Assembly (NCBI GenBank): GCA_963846925.1 | Contig: CAWJXW010000016.1 | Location: 62,001 to 126,000, forward strand | Source of the DNA: JAQBQB01 sp963846925 | GTDB lineage: Bacteria; Gemmatimonadota; Gemmatimonadetes; Gemmatimonadales; Gemmatimonadaceae | Direction of reading: 5' to 3' | DNA length: 64,000 nucleotides | Shown here: positions 8,776-18,474 of the stretch, one piece after another | How positions within the stretch are numbered: the stretch's first letter is position 1 | Layout of the letters: each line of letters opens with the position of its first letter | Translations under genes and position numbers: made by a program | Notes under the pieces: generated by a model | What the model was told of the DNA's origin: nothing | Database searches by the model: none | What the model saw: only the letters and a program-made list of their open reading frames with translations

Positions 8776-11191
8776 CTATTCGAACCTGAGCGCCTCTACC
8801 GGATCCACCTTCGCGGCTCGTCTCGCGGGAACGTAGCTCGCCACCAGCGCGATCGTCGTCAACAGCAACGCGACGCCGACGAAGCTCACCGGATCGAACG
8901 GGGACACGCCGTAGAGCAGCGTTCGCAGGAACCGCGTGACGCCGAGGCCGCCCGCCAGACCAATCAGCACACCGAGGCCGCCGAGCATCGCGCCGTGCCC
9001 GACGATCAGCCGCAGGACGTCGCCTCGCTGCGCGCCCAGCGCCACGCGCACGCCGATCTCCTGCGTCCGCTGCGACACGGCGTACGAGATCACGCCGTAC
9101 ACGCCGATCGCGGCGAGCACCACGGCGATCGCGGCGAACACGCCGAACAGCTTTCCGTACAAGCGCCTGTTGCCAGTACGACCGCGTGATGCTCGCGTCC
9201 ATGCTCATCACGCGATACGCCGGCAGCAGCGGATCCGCCTGTCTGATCGCGCCCAGCACCGTGTTCGTGATCTTCGACGGATCCCCCTGCGCGCGAACGA
9301 CGACCGACGACGTGTTCCACCCGCCCTGGCGGTACGGCATGTAGCCTTGCAGGTCCGGCGTCGACGTCAGCTGCCTGTGCTTGATGTCCGCGGCGACGCC
9401 GATGATCGTGATCCAGCGATTCAGCGTGTCGGTCACATTGCCGAACTTGAAACGCTTGCCGATCGCGTCACCCTTCGGCCAGAACTTGGTCGCCATGTAC
9501 TCGTTGACCACCGCGACGCGCCCGGTCACGCTCGAGTCGGCCCATTCCTGCTGCGTGAACATGCGCCCGCGCCGCAGCGGGATCCGCATCGTCTCCAGGT
9601 AGCGCGGCGAGACCCAGCGGATCTCGAGCAGCGGCTCCTGGCCGAGCGGCGTCGGCTGGTCCTCGATGGTGAAGAAGCTGTTGTTGTTGTTGCCGCTCAG
9701 CGGAATGTTGTTCGTGATCGCCGCCGAGACGACGCCCGGCCGCTGGTTCACGTCGGCCAGAAAGCGATCCCAGAACGCGAAGCGCTTGTACGTCGAGTCG
9801 TACTGCGGGCCGCTCAGCGTCAGGCGCATGGTGAGCAGGCCCTCGGCGTCGAAGCCGGGCTTGATGCTCTGCAACCCGAGAAAGCTCCGAATCAGCAGGG
9901 CCGCGCCGACGAGCAGAACGAGCGACAGCGCGACCTCGGCGACCACCAGGCTGCTGCGCAACCGTTGGCGCGCACGCCCGGCGCTCGCGCCCCGCGCGCC
10001 CGAATCGCGCAGCGTCTCGTTGAGGTTCGGGTTCGACGACTGGAGCGCCGGCACGATGCCGAACAGCAGGCCCGTGGTCACGGCGACGGCCGCCGTGAAG
10101 AGGAGCACTTGGCCGTCGATCGTGAAGCGCATCCAGAATGGAATGCCGTTCAGAATGCTCGCCTTGATCCATTGCAGCAGACCGAAGGCGAACGCCACGC
10201 CGAGCGCCGCGCCGGCGAGCGCGACGAGCACGCTCTCTGTGAGAAGCTGGCGCACTACGCGCCAGCTTTCGGCGCCGAGCGCGACGCGGACGGCCATCTC
10301 CTTCGAGCGCGCCGTCGCCCGCGCCAGCAGCAGGTTGGCGACGTTGGCGCACGCGATGAGGAGCACGAATCCGACGGCCGCCATCATGATCAACAGCACC
10401 GGGCGAATGTTGCCGACCTGGAAGTCGCGGAGCGTTTGGACGTCGACCCCCCAGCCCGTGTTGCTGCTCGGGTACTGCGTCTCGAGCGTCGACGCGATGC
10501 GACGGAGATCGCCTTGCGCCTGGTCGAGCGTGACAGCGGGCTTGAGACGCCCGATCACCTGCCACGAGTGGTTCCCGCGATTCTTCAGCGGATCCATCTG
10601 CATCGTCGTCCACGCTCGCGCCGAGCTCGGGAACTCGAAGTCCGCCGGCATCACGCCGATCACGGTGTTCTTCACTCCGTCGACGAGCACCTCTTGCCCG
10701 ATGACGTCGCGCCGGCCGCCGAACCGGTCGTGCCAGAGTCGGTCGCTCAGGATGATCACGTTCGGCGCGCCGACGCGATCTTCCTCTTCCTTGAAGTCGC
10801 GTCCTAGCGCAGGCGCCACGCCGAGGGTTCGGAACATCGTCCACGAGACATTGCCGCCTGGGACGAATTCCGCACCGCCGTTGCTGGCGAGGTTGTACGA
10901 CGTTCCGGTGTAGATGCCGACGTTGGACAGCGAGCGATTGTCCGCCTGCCAACTGCGGAAGTTCGGATACGAGACGGTGTTCATGTGCCAGCCCCGTCTC
11001 GCGTTCGCCTCGCCGATCGCGACCAGCGCGTCGGGGTTCTGGTACGGGAAGGGACGCAGCAGCATCGCGCGGACGCAGCTGAAGATCGTCGCGTTGACGC
11101 CGATGCCCAGCGCGAGGCAGAGGACAGAGGTGATCGTGAACGCCGGAGCCTTGGCCAGCGTCCGAATAGCGAAGCGAATGTCCTGGAGCAT
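8776..11191 (-). CDS. ADOP-type MacB/FtsX permease (one frameshift)
   Basis: Duplicated ABC permease without its own ATPase. It has an N-terminal MacB-like periplasmic domain after the first helix (LAKAPAFTITSVLCLALGIG). Two FtsX units follow; the first has LLIACANVANLLLARATAR and the second has YGVISYAVSQRTQEIGVRVALG. It ends ASYVPARRAAKVDPVEALRFE, the usual ADOP C-terminus. The frame breaks near 9165 where an extra G gives CAGGCG; removing it joins QQ to RLYGKLFGVFA. The ATG at 11191 has no Shine-Dalgarno sequence and abuts a hairpin. Members are thought to help ABC efflux or remodel envelope components; the substrate is unknown. Confidence 0.9.
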
Positions 11192-11226
11192 GAGCGAGCG
11201 GTGAGAGGGAGGGAGCCGCTCGCTCA
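11191..11226 (-). promoter_or_regulatory. Hairpin abutting the ADOP start codon
   Basis: A perfect 11-bp inverted repeat (TGAGCGAGCGG, 11191-11201, with CCGCTCGCTCA, 11216-11226) lies directly before the permease ATG on the minus strand. No purine-rich ribosome site is visible. The loop side shares the word GAGCGGTGAG with the hairpin at the other end of the gene. Confidence 0.55.
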
Positions 11227-11266
11227 GACAGTCGGCTTCAGCGCTTGGTTTGCGCGGTCCGGGGGG

Positions 11267-11653
11267 CTACGACGGACGGTTTTCCAGGATCGACAGGTAG
11301 TTCCCGGCCGGGTCCTTGAACCAGGCGATCTTCGGCCCGCCCGTGCGATGGACCCCTTTGGCGTCGGTGGCGATGTCGCCGTCCTTGAAGACCTCGAACT
11401 TCACCCCGCGATCGGCCAGCTGATCCACGGCCCGATCCACGTCGTCAACGGGGAAATTCAGGATGGTGAACGTCGCCGGCTCATGGTTCGGCTTTTCGTA
11501 GACGAAGACGCGGGTGTCGTCGTCCAGCCGGAGCTCGAGTTGGTCCATCGGCGCGTCCGACACGTCGAGCTCGAGCGTGTCCTGGTAGAACTTTCTCGCC
11601 TCTTCGAGGTCGTTCACGGAAAAGCCGGAAAACGGTTTGGCGTGTTTGAACAT
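11267..11653 (-). CDS. VOC (glyoxalase/bleomycin-resistance-like) protein
   Basis: Small single-domain protein of the vicinal oxygen chelate superfamily (128 residues). It has the typical N-terminal half (FSGFSVNDLEEARKFYQDTL) and C-terminal half (PVDDVDRAVDQLADRGVKFE, ending KDPAGNYLSILE). VOC proteins include glyoxalases, dioxygenases and drug-binding proteins, and the reaction cannot be inferred here. Start chosen at 11653 because an AGGAGA ribosome site lies just upstream. It is 75 bp from the ADOP gene on the same strand and may be co-transcribed with it. Confidence 0.85.
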   Translation of the reverse strand: MFKHAKPFSGFSVNDLEEARKFYQDTLELDVSDAPMDQLELRLDDDTRVFVYEKPNHEPATFTILNFPVDDVDRAVDQLADRGVKFEVFKDGDIATDAKGVHRTGGPKIAWFKDPAGNYLSILENRPS

Positions 11654-11816
11654 GGGCGTCTCCTGTCGTGGCGTGGGGGATTGCGGGATCGAGACCTGTG
11701 GGCGCCGACGCTCGCAAGTTCCATACACGGCGGCGTCGTCCGACGGGCATCTACGAATCGATACTGCAACGGATTTCGCGGAGCCCCAACCCCGGACAAC
11801 CCTTTTGCTCTTCCTC

Positions 11817-11834
11817 GTGTCTACCCCTAGACAC
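11817..11834. promoter_or_regulatory. Candidate PadR operator (perfect inverted repeat)
   Basis: GTGTCTA-CCCC-TAGACAC is a perfect 7-bp inverted repeat with a 4-base spacer. It ends just before the AGGAGG ribosome site of the PadR gene. I did not find the same site elsewhere in the window. PadR regulators commonly bind such palindromes at their own promoters, so this is a likely autoregulatory site. Confidence 0.55.
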
Positions 11835-11847
11835 TAGGAGGAGACGG

Positions 11848-12174
11848 ATGCCGCTGCTCAAGGGGACGCTCGACCCGCTCGTGCTCAAGACGTTGTCCTG
11901 GACGCCGATGCATGCGTTCGAGATCACCACGTGGATCGAGGAGCGCTCCGCCGGACGCGTCGCGGTCGATGACGCCGCGCTGCTCCAGGCGCTCCACCGC
12001 ATGGAAGAGCGGCGGCTGATCGTGGCCGAATGGGGAGTGACGAAGAACGGGCGCCGCGCGCGCTACTACCGCATCACCCCGGCCGGACGCACACACCTTC
12101 GTGCCGAGTCCGCGCGACTCGTCGATCACCTCGACGCCGTCGTCTCCATCCTCGGCGCCAAGTCGGCCAAGTAG
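11848..12174 (+). CDS. PadR-family transcriptional regulator
   Basis: Short PadR-type winged-helix repressor (108 residues). It opens with LLKGTLDPLVLKTLSWTPMHAFEI, the family's first helix region. The wing and recognition part read ALHRMEERRLIVAEWG and GRRARYYRITPAGRTHL. Start at 11848 is set by AGGAGG (11836-11843). The stop lies 7 bases before the next gene, an ADOP permease, so the two form an operon. In such pairs the PadR protein is presumed to control permease expression. The inverted repeat at 11817-11834 is its likely operator. Confidence 0.92.
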   Translation: MPLLKGTLDPLVLKTLSWTPMHAFEITTWIEERSAGRVAVDDAALLQALHRMEERRLIVAEWGVTKNGRRARYYRITPAGRTHLRAESARLVDHLDAVVSILGAKSAK

Positions 12175-12181
12175 TTCGACC

Positions 12182-14903
12182 ATGCGTTTCGACTTGAGAC
12201 CCGGAGTGCGCCGGCTCCTCCGCCTGTCACCGAGGACGCGCGCCGCTGCCTGGCGCGACGTCGATGACGAGCTCGACGCGCTCATCGCCAACCGTGTCGA
12301 GCACCTCGTCGGGCGCGGGATGTCGCCCGACGAAGCTCGCGCCGAGGCGGTCCGCCGACTCGGCGCGTCGCTCGACGACGCGCGACACCAACTCCACACC
12401 TCCGCCGAATATCGGGAGCGCCGCATGCGATTCACCGAGTTTCTCGAGAGCGTCATGCAGGACCTTCACTACGCCGCGCGCGGGCTGATTCGTCGTCCAG
12501 CGTTCACAACGGTCGCCGTGCTCACGCTTGCCATCGGCGTCGGCGCGACGACGGCGATCTACAGCGCCGTGAACGTTCTGCTCCTGCGCCCGCTTCCGTA
12601 CGCTCGGCCGGACGAGCTGATGAAGCTCTCGCTCGTCGTTCCCGCGCGAGGCGACGAACCGCAAGCGGGACGGAATGGTCTGGTCGTATCCCAAGTACAC
12701 CGTGTTCCGCGACGCGCAGCACGTATTCAGCGACCTGGCGATCTACAGCAACGTGCAAGTCACGCTGACGAGCGGCGACGTCGAGCGCATTCCCGCCGAG
12801 TACGTCAGCGCGAGCTATTTGCGCGTGCTTGGGCTCGCGCCGTCGCGCGGCCGCGATTTCGACCGGTCGATCGACGCGCACGCCGGCGCCCCGAACCAGA
12901 CGATCATCTCATACGCGCTCTGGCAACGGCGCTACAACGCCGATCCGTCGATCGTCGGACGTACGATCGACATCGACCGACAGGTGTGGACGATCATCGG
13001 CGTCGGGCCGCGCGATTTCCGCGGGCTGTCCGGCCAGGCGGACGTGCTCATGCCGGTGACCACCCAACCCGCGGACGAGTTGGCGCAGCCACAGAACCAT
13101 TGGCTCTGGCTCGTCGGGCGCCGCGCGCCCGGCGTGACCGAGGCCCAAGCGGCGAGCGCGACGCCTGCGCTTGGTCTGCGAGTGAGCGAGGCCGTTCCCG
13201 ACAAGTTCAGCAAGGTGCCGTGGGGAGCCAAGGCGTCGCCGTTGAACGACTCGCGGCTCGCGCCCGCGGTCAAGCGATCTCTCCTCGTGCTGTTCGGCGC
13301 CGTCGGACTGGTGCTGCTCATCGCGTGCGTCAACGTGGCGAACCTGCTGCTCGGACGCGCGAGCGCGCGCGGCCGCGAGATGGCCGTGAGAGTCGCCATC
13401 GGCGCCGGCCGTTCGCGGCTCATTCGACTTCTGCTCACGGAGAGTCTGCTGCTCGCGTTCCTCGGCGCGGTGGCGAGCCTCGCCGTCGCGTGGGCGGGCG
13501 TGCGAGCGCTCGGCACGATCGATCCGTCGACGACGCTCCGCGCGGCGCGCGGCGACAACACGGTCGGCGCCGTGGCCTTCTCGGCGATCTCGCTCGACTG
13601 GAATGCGCTCGCGTTCGCGCTCGTCGTTTCGCTCGTCGTCGGAGTGCTGTTCGGCCTCGCTCCCGCGCTCGGCGCCGCGCGCGATTCGATGACCGGCGCG
13701 CTCAAGGGGGATCGCGTGGTGCGAGGCGCCGCGGGCACGGGCCGACGCACACTCGTCGTCGCCGAGGTGGCGCTCGCGCTCGTGCTGCTCGCGGGATCCG
13801 GTCTGATGATCCGGAGCCTCGCCAATCTGCTCTCGATCGACACCGGGTTCGACTCGCGCAACGTGCTCACGTTCCGGCTCACTCTGCCGCCCGGAACGAT
13901 GAGCCGCGACTCGATGCCCGGCTTCTACTCGCAGATCCTCGACCGCGTGCGCGCGGTTCCTGGCGTCACCGACGCGGCGTTGGACAACTGCGCGCCGAGC
14001 GGCGGCTGGTGCAACCGCACGGGACTTCGCCGGCTCGACGTGCCGGGTTCCGACATCATGCACTCGCCCTTGATCGGCGTCGACTGGGTGACCTCGAACT
14101 GGTTCTCGGTGATGCGCGTGCCGTTGAAGCGCGGCCGCATGTTCGGAGCAAGCGATCGTCCGGACGGACCAAAGGTCGTTCTGCTCAACGAGAGCGCGGC
14201 GAAGACGTTCTTCGGCACCGACGATCCGATCGGGAAGCACATCGAGCTCGGCCAGGGCGGAATGGAGGACGCCGAGGTGATCGGCATCGTCGGCGACGTT
14301 CGCCAACAGCCGGACTCGTCGCCGGGGCCGGTCGCGTACGAGAGCTACGCACAGTCGCCGCGGGCAGGGATGATCGTGTTCGTGAAGACCGCTCGCGATC
14401 CCGGCTCGCTCGGGGCCGAGGTTCGTCGCGCGGTGCACGACGTCGCGCCCCAACTGCCCGTGTACGACATGCGCACGATGACCGAGCGAACGGCCGCCGC
14501 GACGGCGCAGGCCCGGTTCCGCGCCGTGCTCTTCGCACTCTTCGCGATCACCGCGCTCGCGCTCGCGGCGGTCGGCATCTACGGCGTGATGTCGCTCGCC
14601 GTCACGGCGCGCACGCGGGAGATGGGCATTCGCATCGCCCTCGGCGCGGAGCGCACGCGCGTTCAGCGTTTGGTGATCGGCGAGGGAATCGGATTGGTGG
14701 CCGTGGGTGCCGTGATCGGCCTCGCCGGGGCGCTCGCCGCGACGCGTGTGCTACGCACGTTCCTGTTCGATCTCACGTCGAGCGATCCCGTCACGTACGT
14801 CGCGATCGTCGTCGTGCTCGGCGGCGCGGCGATCCTGGCGAGCTGGATTCCGGCGCGGAGAGCGTCGCGCGTGGATCCCGTGGTGGCGTTGCGAGCGGAG
14901 TAG
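12182..14903 (+). CDS. ADOP permease with N-terminal permease-prefix domain (one frameshift)
   Basis: Duplicated MacB/FtsX permease of about 907 residues after repair. Residues 1-85 form the helical 'permease prefix' often found in PadR-linked ADOPs (DVDDELDALIANRVEHLV, AEAVRRLGASLDDAR). A MacB-like first half (LTLAIGVGATTAIYSAVNVLL) and a second half (MSLAVTARTREMGIRIALGA) follow, ending SWIPARRASRVDPVVALRAE. The frame breaks near 12665: one extra C in GAACCGC, and removal joins GDE to RKRDGMVWSYPKY. It follows the PadR gene by 7 bases. Repressed export or envelope-stress function is inferred, with substrate unknown. Confidence 0.92.
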
Positions 14904-15006
14904 AAACACTGCCGGGGAATGCCCGACACGGAGCCAGGCGTTGCCCCTACTGTACGAAGCCGGCGGCCGTGGGACCTTGTGATTCAGTCATTATCGCGAG
15001 AGCTCA

Positions 15007-16452
15007 ATGCGCCGCCGCAGTTGGGCAGAACCCTGGAAGATCAAGGTCGTCGAACCGTTGGTCATTCGAAGTCGCGCCGAGCGCGACCGTGCTTTGGCCG
15101 ACGCGGGCTTCAACACGTTCCTCCTCCGCTCCGAGGACGTCTACATCGATCTGCTGACCGATTCGGGCACGAACGCAATGTCCGACCGTCAGTGGGCCGG
15201 GATGATGCTCGGCGACGAGGCGTACGCCGGGTCGCGCAATTTCTACCATCTCGAAGAGGCCGTCGCGCGGTACTATGGCTTCCCCGAGCTGATACCCACG
15301 CACCAGGGGCGGGGCGCGGAGCACATCCTCTCGAAGGTGCTCATCACGCCGGGAGACCACGTTCCCGGCAACATGTATTTCACCACGACGCGCGCGCATC
15401 AGGAGTTGGCCGGCGCCACGTTTCACGACGTCATCATCGACGCCGCGCACGACCCGCGAAACGAGTACCCGTTCAAGGGCAACGTCGATCTCGCGAAGCT
15501 CGACGAGCTCGCTCGCCACGTCGGCGCCGAGAGGATTCCGTACGTGTCGGTCGCCGCCACCGTGAACCTGGCCGGCGGGCAGCCGATCAGCCTGGCGAAT
15601 CTTCGCGCCGTACGCGCGTACACCGAGACGCGGGGCATCAAGGTCATCCTCGACGCGACCCGGGCCGTCGAGAACGCATGGTTCATCCAACAACGCGAGG
15701 AGGGCAATCGCGACAAGACCGTCGCGCAGATCCTGCTCGAGATGTGCGCCTGCGCCGACGGCGCCACCATGTCGGGCAAGAAGGACAGCCTCGTCAACAT
15801 CGGCGGTTGGCTCGGGCTGCGCGACGAGTCGCTCGCGGAGCGAGCTCGCAACCTGGTCGTACTCTACGAAGGCTTGCATACCTACGGAGGACTCGCCGGC
15901 CGCGACATGGAAGCGATGGCGATCGGCATCGCCGAATCGGTCGAAGACGATCACATTCGAAGCCGCATCGGACAGGTACTGTATCTCGGTCAAAGGCTCA
16001 TGGACCTGGGCATTCCGATCGTGCGACCGATCGGCGGGCATGCCGTCTTTCTCGACGCCGCCGAGATCCTGTCGCACGTCCCGCGCGCGGCGTTTCCTGC
16101 CCAGGCGCTGGCCGCCGCGCTCTACGCCGACTCGGGGATCCGCGCGATGGAGCGTGGCGCCGTCTCGGCGGGACGCGATCGCGTCACGGGCGAGAATCGC
16201 TTTCCCTCGCTCGAGCTCGTGCGGCTCACTATTCCCCGCCGCGTGTACACGCAGGCCCACATGGATGTCACGGCTGACAGCGTCGCCGCGGTGTTCGCGC
16301 GACGCGATCGAGTCGTCGGTTTGCGATTCACGCACGAGCCCGAACACTTGCGGTTCTTCCAAGCTCGGTTCGAGCCAGTGGTGGGCGAGCGCATCTTTGC
16401 GTCTGCTCCATGGCCGGCGGAGCGGAATGGCGCTCGCGCGCGCGGCATCTAG
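15007..16452 (+). CDS. tpl: Tyrosine phenol-lyase (PLP beta-eliminating lyase)
   Basis: PLP enzyme that reversibly splits L-tyrosine into phenol, pyruvate and ammonia. The 481-residue product is close to the usual length. The N-terminus EPWKIKVVEPL, the PLP-lysine motif MSGKKDSLVNIGG (second Lys, residue 259), GGHAVFLDA and the C-terminal LTIPRRVYTQAHMDV match the family. MERGAVSAGR carries the Arg that binds the phenol hydroxyl in tyrosine phenol-lyase; tryptophanases have a different residue there. No frame breaks. Its TAG overlaps the convergent DUF488 stop (CTAG, 16449-16452). The adjacent genes do not suggest a pathway. Confidence 0.9.
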   Translation: MRRRSWAEPWKIKVVEPLVIRSRAERDRALADAGFNTFLLRSEDVYIDLLTDSGTNAMSDRQWAGMMLGDEAYAGSRNFYHLEEAVARYYGFPELIPTHQGRGAEHILSKVLITPGDHVPGNMYFTTTRAHQELAGATFHDVIIDAAHDPRNEYPFKGNVDLAKLDELARHVGAERIPYVSVAATVNLAGGQPISLANLRAVRAYTETRGIKVILDATRAVENAWFIQQREEGNRDKTVAQILLEMCACADGATMSGKKDSLVNIGGWLGLRDESLAERARNLVVLYEGLHTYGGLAGRDMEAMAIGIAESVEDDHIRSRIGQVLYLGQRLMDLGIPIVRPIGGHAVFLDAAEILSHVPRAAFPAQALAAALYADSGIRAMERGAVSAGRDRVTGENRFPSLELVRLTIPRRVYTQAHMDVTADSVAAVFARRDRVVGLRFTHEPEHLRFFQARFEPVVGERIFASAPWPAERNGARARGI

Positions 16453-16979
16453 GTCGCGCGTCCCGCGCGCGCCGAATAGGTAAGACGCCCGTCGACGATT
16501 CGCGCCGGCGGGGCCAGTCGATGAACGGTTCCGGGGCGCTCGTCCCGGAGATGCTCGACGCGGACGCCGAGGAACGTGAGGACGTCGGCGATGATGCGAC
16601 GGTGGCATCGCCACCAAAGAATCTCGGCGCACATGATCGCGGTGCGAAGTCCGCCGGCGATCATCATCAGATCGAAGAGTCCGTCCGCGAACTCCTCGGT
16701 CGCGACGTAGTCGGCGTACCCGCGGAAGGCGGCGTGTCGCCATCCCGTGTTCAGCGAATCGGGAGACGGGCGACGTCGCCCGCCCAATGCGGGGATCCAG
16801 CGGTAGTCGATGTGATGTGTCGCAAGCTCACGCGCGAGCGGTTCAGAGCTGAAATGCGGCAGCCGTCGCGAGCCGGGAAATCGGCGAACATCCGCGACGG
16901 CTTCGATGCCGTGCGACGTCAAAATGACGATCAACTCGCTGGATGACCGCGTGGAGTGGCCAATGGTCCAGACGTTCAT
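16449..16979 (-). CDS. DUF488 family protein
   Basis: Small cytoplasmic protein of the DUF488 family (176 residues). The signature WTIGHSTRSSSEL opens it, followed by EAVADVRRFPGSRRLPHF, LGGRR and MCAEILWWRCHR. The Cys in the last block is commonly conserved. The function is unsettled. Start chosen at 16979, the ATG directly before the conserved NVWTIGHS. It converges on tyrosine phenol-lyase with four shared bases, which leaves no room for a terminator between them. Confidence 0.88.
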   Translation of the reverse strand: MNVWTIGHSTRSSSELIVILTSHGIEAVADVRRFPGSRRLPHFSSEPLARELATHHIDYRWIPALGGRRRPSPDSLNTGWRHAAFRGYADYVATEEFADGLFDLMMIAGGLRTAIMCAEILWWRCHRRIIADVLTFLGVRVEHLRDERPGTVHRLAPPARIVDGRLTYSARAGRAT

Positions 16980-17070
16980 GACCGTGAGGAAACCCCCCGG
17001 ACCGGCTGCCGTACGTTCAAGGGGTAGTCGAGTCGCACGCGTTGCCCGTGGCACATGTAGCACACTTTCA

Positions 17071-17388
17071 ATGGCTAATCAAATGGACAGTCAGGTGACG
17101 ACTGTAATCATCGTCGGGATGGTCGGAGGCTTCGCGATTGTGGGACGCGTCTTGAACGAGTTTTTCGGGCGACGCGGCGGTGGAGGCCGCGTTCGCCGAG
17201 ACGCGGCAGGCCTCGAGGCGATTGGGCAGCAGTTGGCCGCCTTGCAGCAGTCGGTCGACGCCACAGCGATAGAGGTCGAGCGATTGGGTGAAGGGCTGCG
17301 GTTCACGACGAAGCTGCTCGCGGAGCGGAACGGCGCCGCCTCCCGGGAGCCTCAACGGCAACCAGAGCACGTCATCACTCCGCACTGA
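17071..17388 (+). CDS. Small membrane-anchored coiled-coil protein, unknown function
   Basis: A 105-residue protein with one N-terminal transmembrane segment (TTVIIVGMVGGFAIVG), a Gly/Arg linker (GRRGGGGRVRR) and a helical, coiled-coil-like part (AIGQQLAALQQSVDATAIEVE, then LGEGLRFTTKLLAE). The topology recalls small cell-envelope proteins common in this kind of genome, but I do not recognise a named family. Starts at 17071 or 17083 are both possible. It is followed 28 bp later by another small membrane protein gene in the same direction. Confidence 0.7.
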   Translation: MANQMDSQVTTVIIVGMVGGFAIVGRVLNEFFGRRGGGGRVRRDAAGLEAIGQQLAALQQSVDATAIEVERLGEGLRFTTKLLAERNGAASREPQRQPEHVITPH

Positions 17389-17416
17389 TGACCCGGTAGC
17401 CAGCCGCGATCATTCG

Positions 17417-17860
17417 ATGTCCCCCTCCCCCTCGAATCGGCCGGCCCGGCTCGGATTGGCACTCGCGCTCGCACCGCTGGCCGCGCCACTCGCAATTTGG
17501 GCAGGACTCCTCATTCGCGCGCTGATACTGCCCACGCGAGGGAACGATCCAACCCTGAACCCGGTCGCCGTGGTGGTTCTCGCCCTTGCGCTCATGGCGT
17601 ACGGTGCGCCCTTGGCATACGCCGCGACGCTGGGATTCGTGTGGCCCGTCTTTCGTCTTCTCGAAACCGTCAAACGGGCGGACTGGTGGTGGATGGCGGC
17701 TGCAGGCGCCATAGCGGGCGGTGTGTTGTTCCCAGTGTACCTAAAGTTCCTCGACCCGCACGCGTTTTTCAGGCTCTTCCCCGGCGCGGGTGCCTTAGCT
17801 GGAGGTGCGAACGCCGTAGCGTTCTGGTTCGTGGCCGCACGTCCGGCGCGTCGTGATTAG
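17417..17860 (+). CDS. Small integral membrane protein, unknown function
   Basis: A 147-residue hydrophobic protein with four likely transmembrane segments (near residues 12-36, 48-70, 90-107 and 120-140). The order is ALAPLAAPLAIWAGLLI, VAVVVLALALMAYGAPLAYA, WWWMAAAGAIAGGVLFPVY and GAGALAGGANAVAFWFVAA. No family recognised. It lies just after the coiled-coil gene and ends before a strong hairpin that separates it from a convergent lipoprotein gene. Confidence 0.7.
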   Translation: MSPSPSNRPARLGLALALAPLAAPLAIWAGLLIRALILPTRGNDPTLNPVAVVVLALALMAYGAPLAYAATLGFVWPVFRLLETVKRADWWWMAAAGAIAGGVLFPVYLKFLDPHAFFRLFPGAGALAGGANAVAFWFVAARPARRD

Positions 17861-17908
17861 CCGCGTTCGCGGGTGCCGGCCGGCGGAACTGTGGACGGGA
17901 GACAATCG

Positions 17909-17971
17909 GCTGACGTCGCGGCGCGGACGGGTGAGAACGTTCCTCTCGAGTCCGCGCCGCCGTCGTTCAGC
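17909..17971. terminator. Bidirectional terminator-like hairpin
   Basis: CGGCGCGGAC (17919-17928) pairs with GTCCGCGCCG (17950-17959), and the outer GCTGA pairs with TCAGC. It lies between convergent genes and has no T-tract, so it may be intrinsic, Rho-assisted or simply structural. Confidence 0.6.
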
Positions 17972-17977
17972 TCAGAC

Positions 17978-18298
17978 CTAGCGCCAGCGACCCTCGACGT
18001 AGAACCAACCGCCGCGGTCACGCTCCCAACGACCCGGTACCCATTCGCGGTACCCGCGCTCCGGAATCACCCAGCGACCCGAGATCCATTCGTAGTCATT
18101 GCGGCGCCAACCCCAATGACCCGCCACCCACACGTATTGGACACCCGGCGACGCCGGAACTATTTCCACTCGTTCGACGGGCGGCTGACGCATGACGTAC
18201 GCAACACCGACTCTCGGTCGAGGATTCGCGTAGCACGCACCGAGCGCGCTCGTGGCGACGAGACCGGCGGCCAGTCGCAGAACTAAGGTTCTTTTCAT
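17978..18298 (-). CDS. YXWGXW-repeat lipoprotein
   Basis: A 106-residue secreted lipoprotein. The signal peptide ends in a lipobox (ATSALGAC). The mature part is almost wholly aromatic repeats of the YXWGXW type: YVWVAGHWGWRR, YEWISGRWVIP, YREWVPGRWERD and WFYVEGRWR. Such proteins are common in Gram-negative genomes and are predicted to sit at the outer membrane, without a known function. Clear start (MKRTLVLRLAAG) and no frame breaks. Confidence 0.88.
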   Translation of the reverse strand: MKRTLVLRLAAGLVATSALGACYANPRPRVGVAYVMRQPPVERVEIVPASPGVQYVWVAGHWGWRRNDYEWISGRWVIPERGYREWVPGRWERDRGGWFYVEGRWR

Positions 18299-18474
18299 TT
18301 CTCACTCCCTAAGGTTCTTGCCTGTTCGACGAGTTCCCTGAGGGTGGCGTTAGGGGCTAGAAACGACTCTTAGCGGCACGTTTCGTGGCGGGTGTGCGCC
18401 GCGTCACACTGGCGCGCCGGGCCCGATCGGCCGTACTTCCGATCGAAGGCTTCCAAAACCAATTCGGGGGACCC

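Noticed and set aside
8936..10807. Long antisense open frame (623 residues) over the ADOP gene
   Set aside because: Same reason; the minus-strand gene has clear permease motifs along its whole length.
12909..14453. Long antisense open frame over the second ADOP gene
   Set aside because: Arg/His/Asp-rich translation typical of a GC-rich shadow; the plus strand is clearly coding.
15007..16452. Tryptophanase (tnaA)
   Set aside because: MERGAVSAGR and MSGKKDSLVNIGG match tyrosine phenol-lyase rather than tryptophanase.
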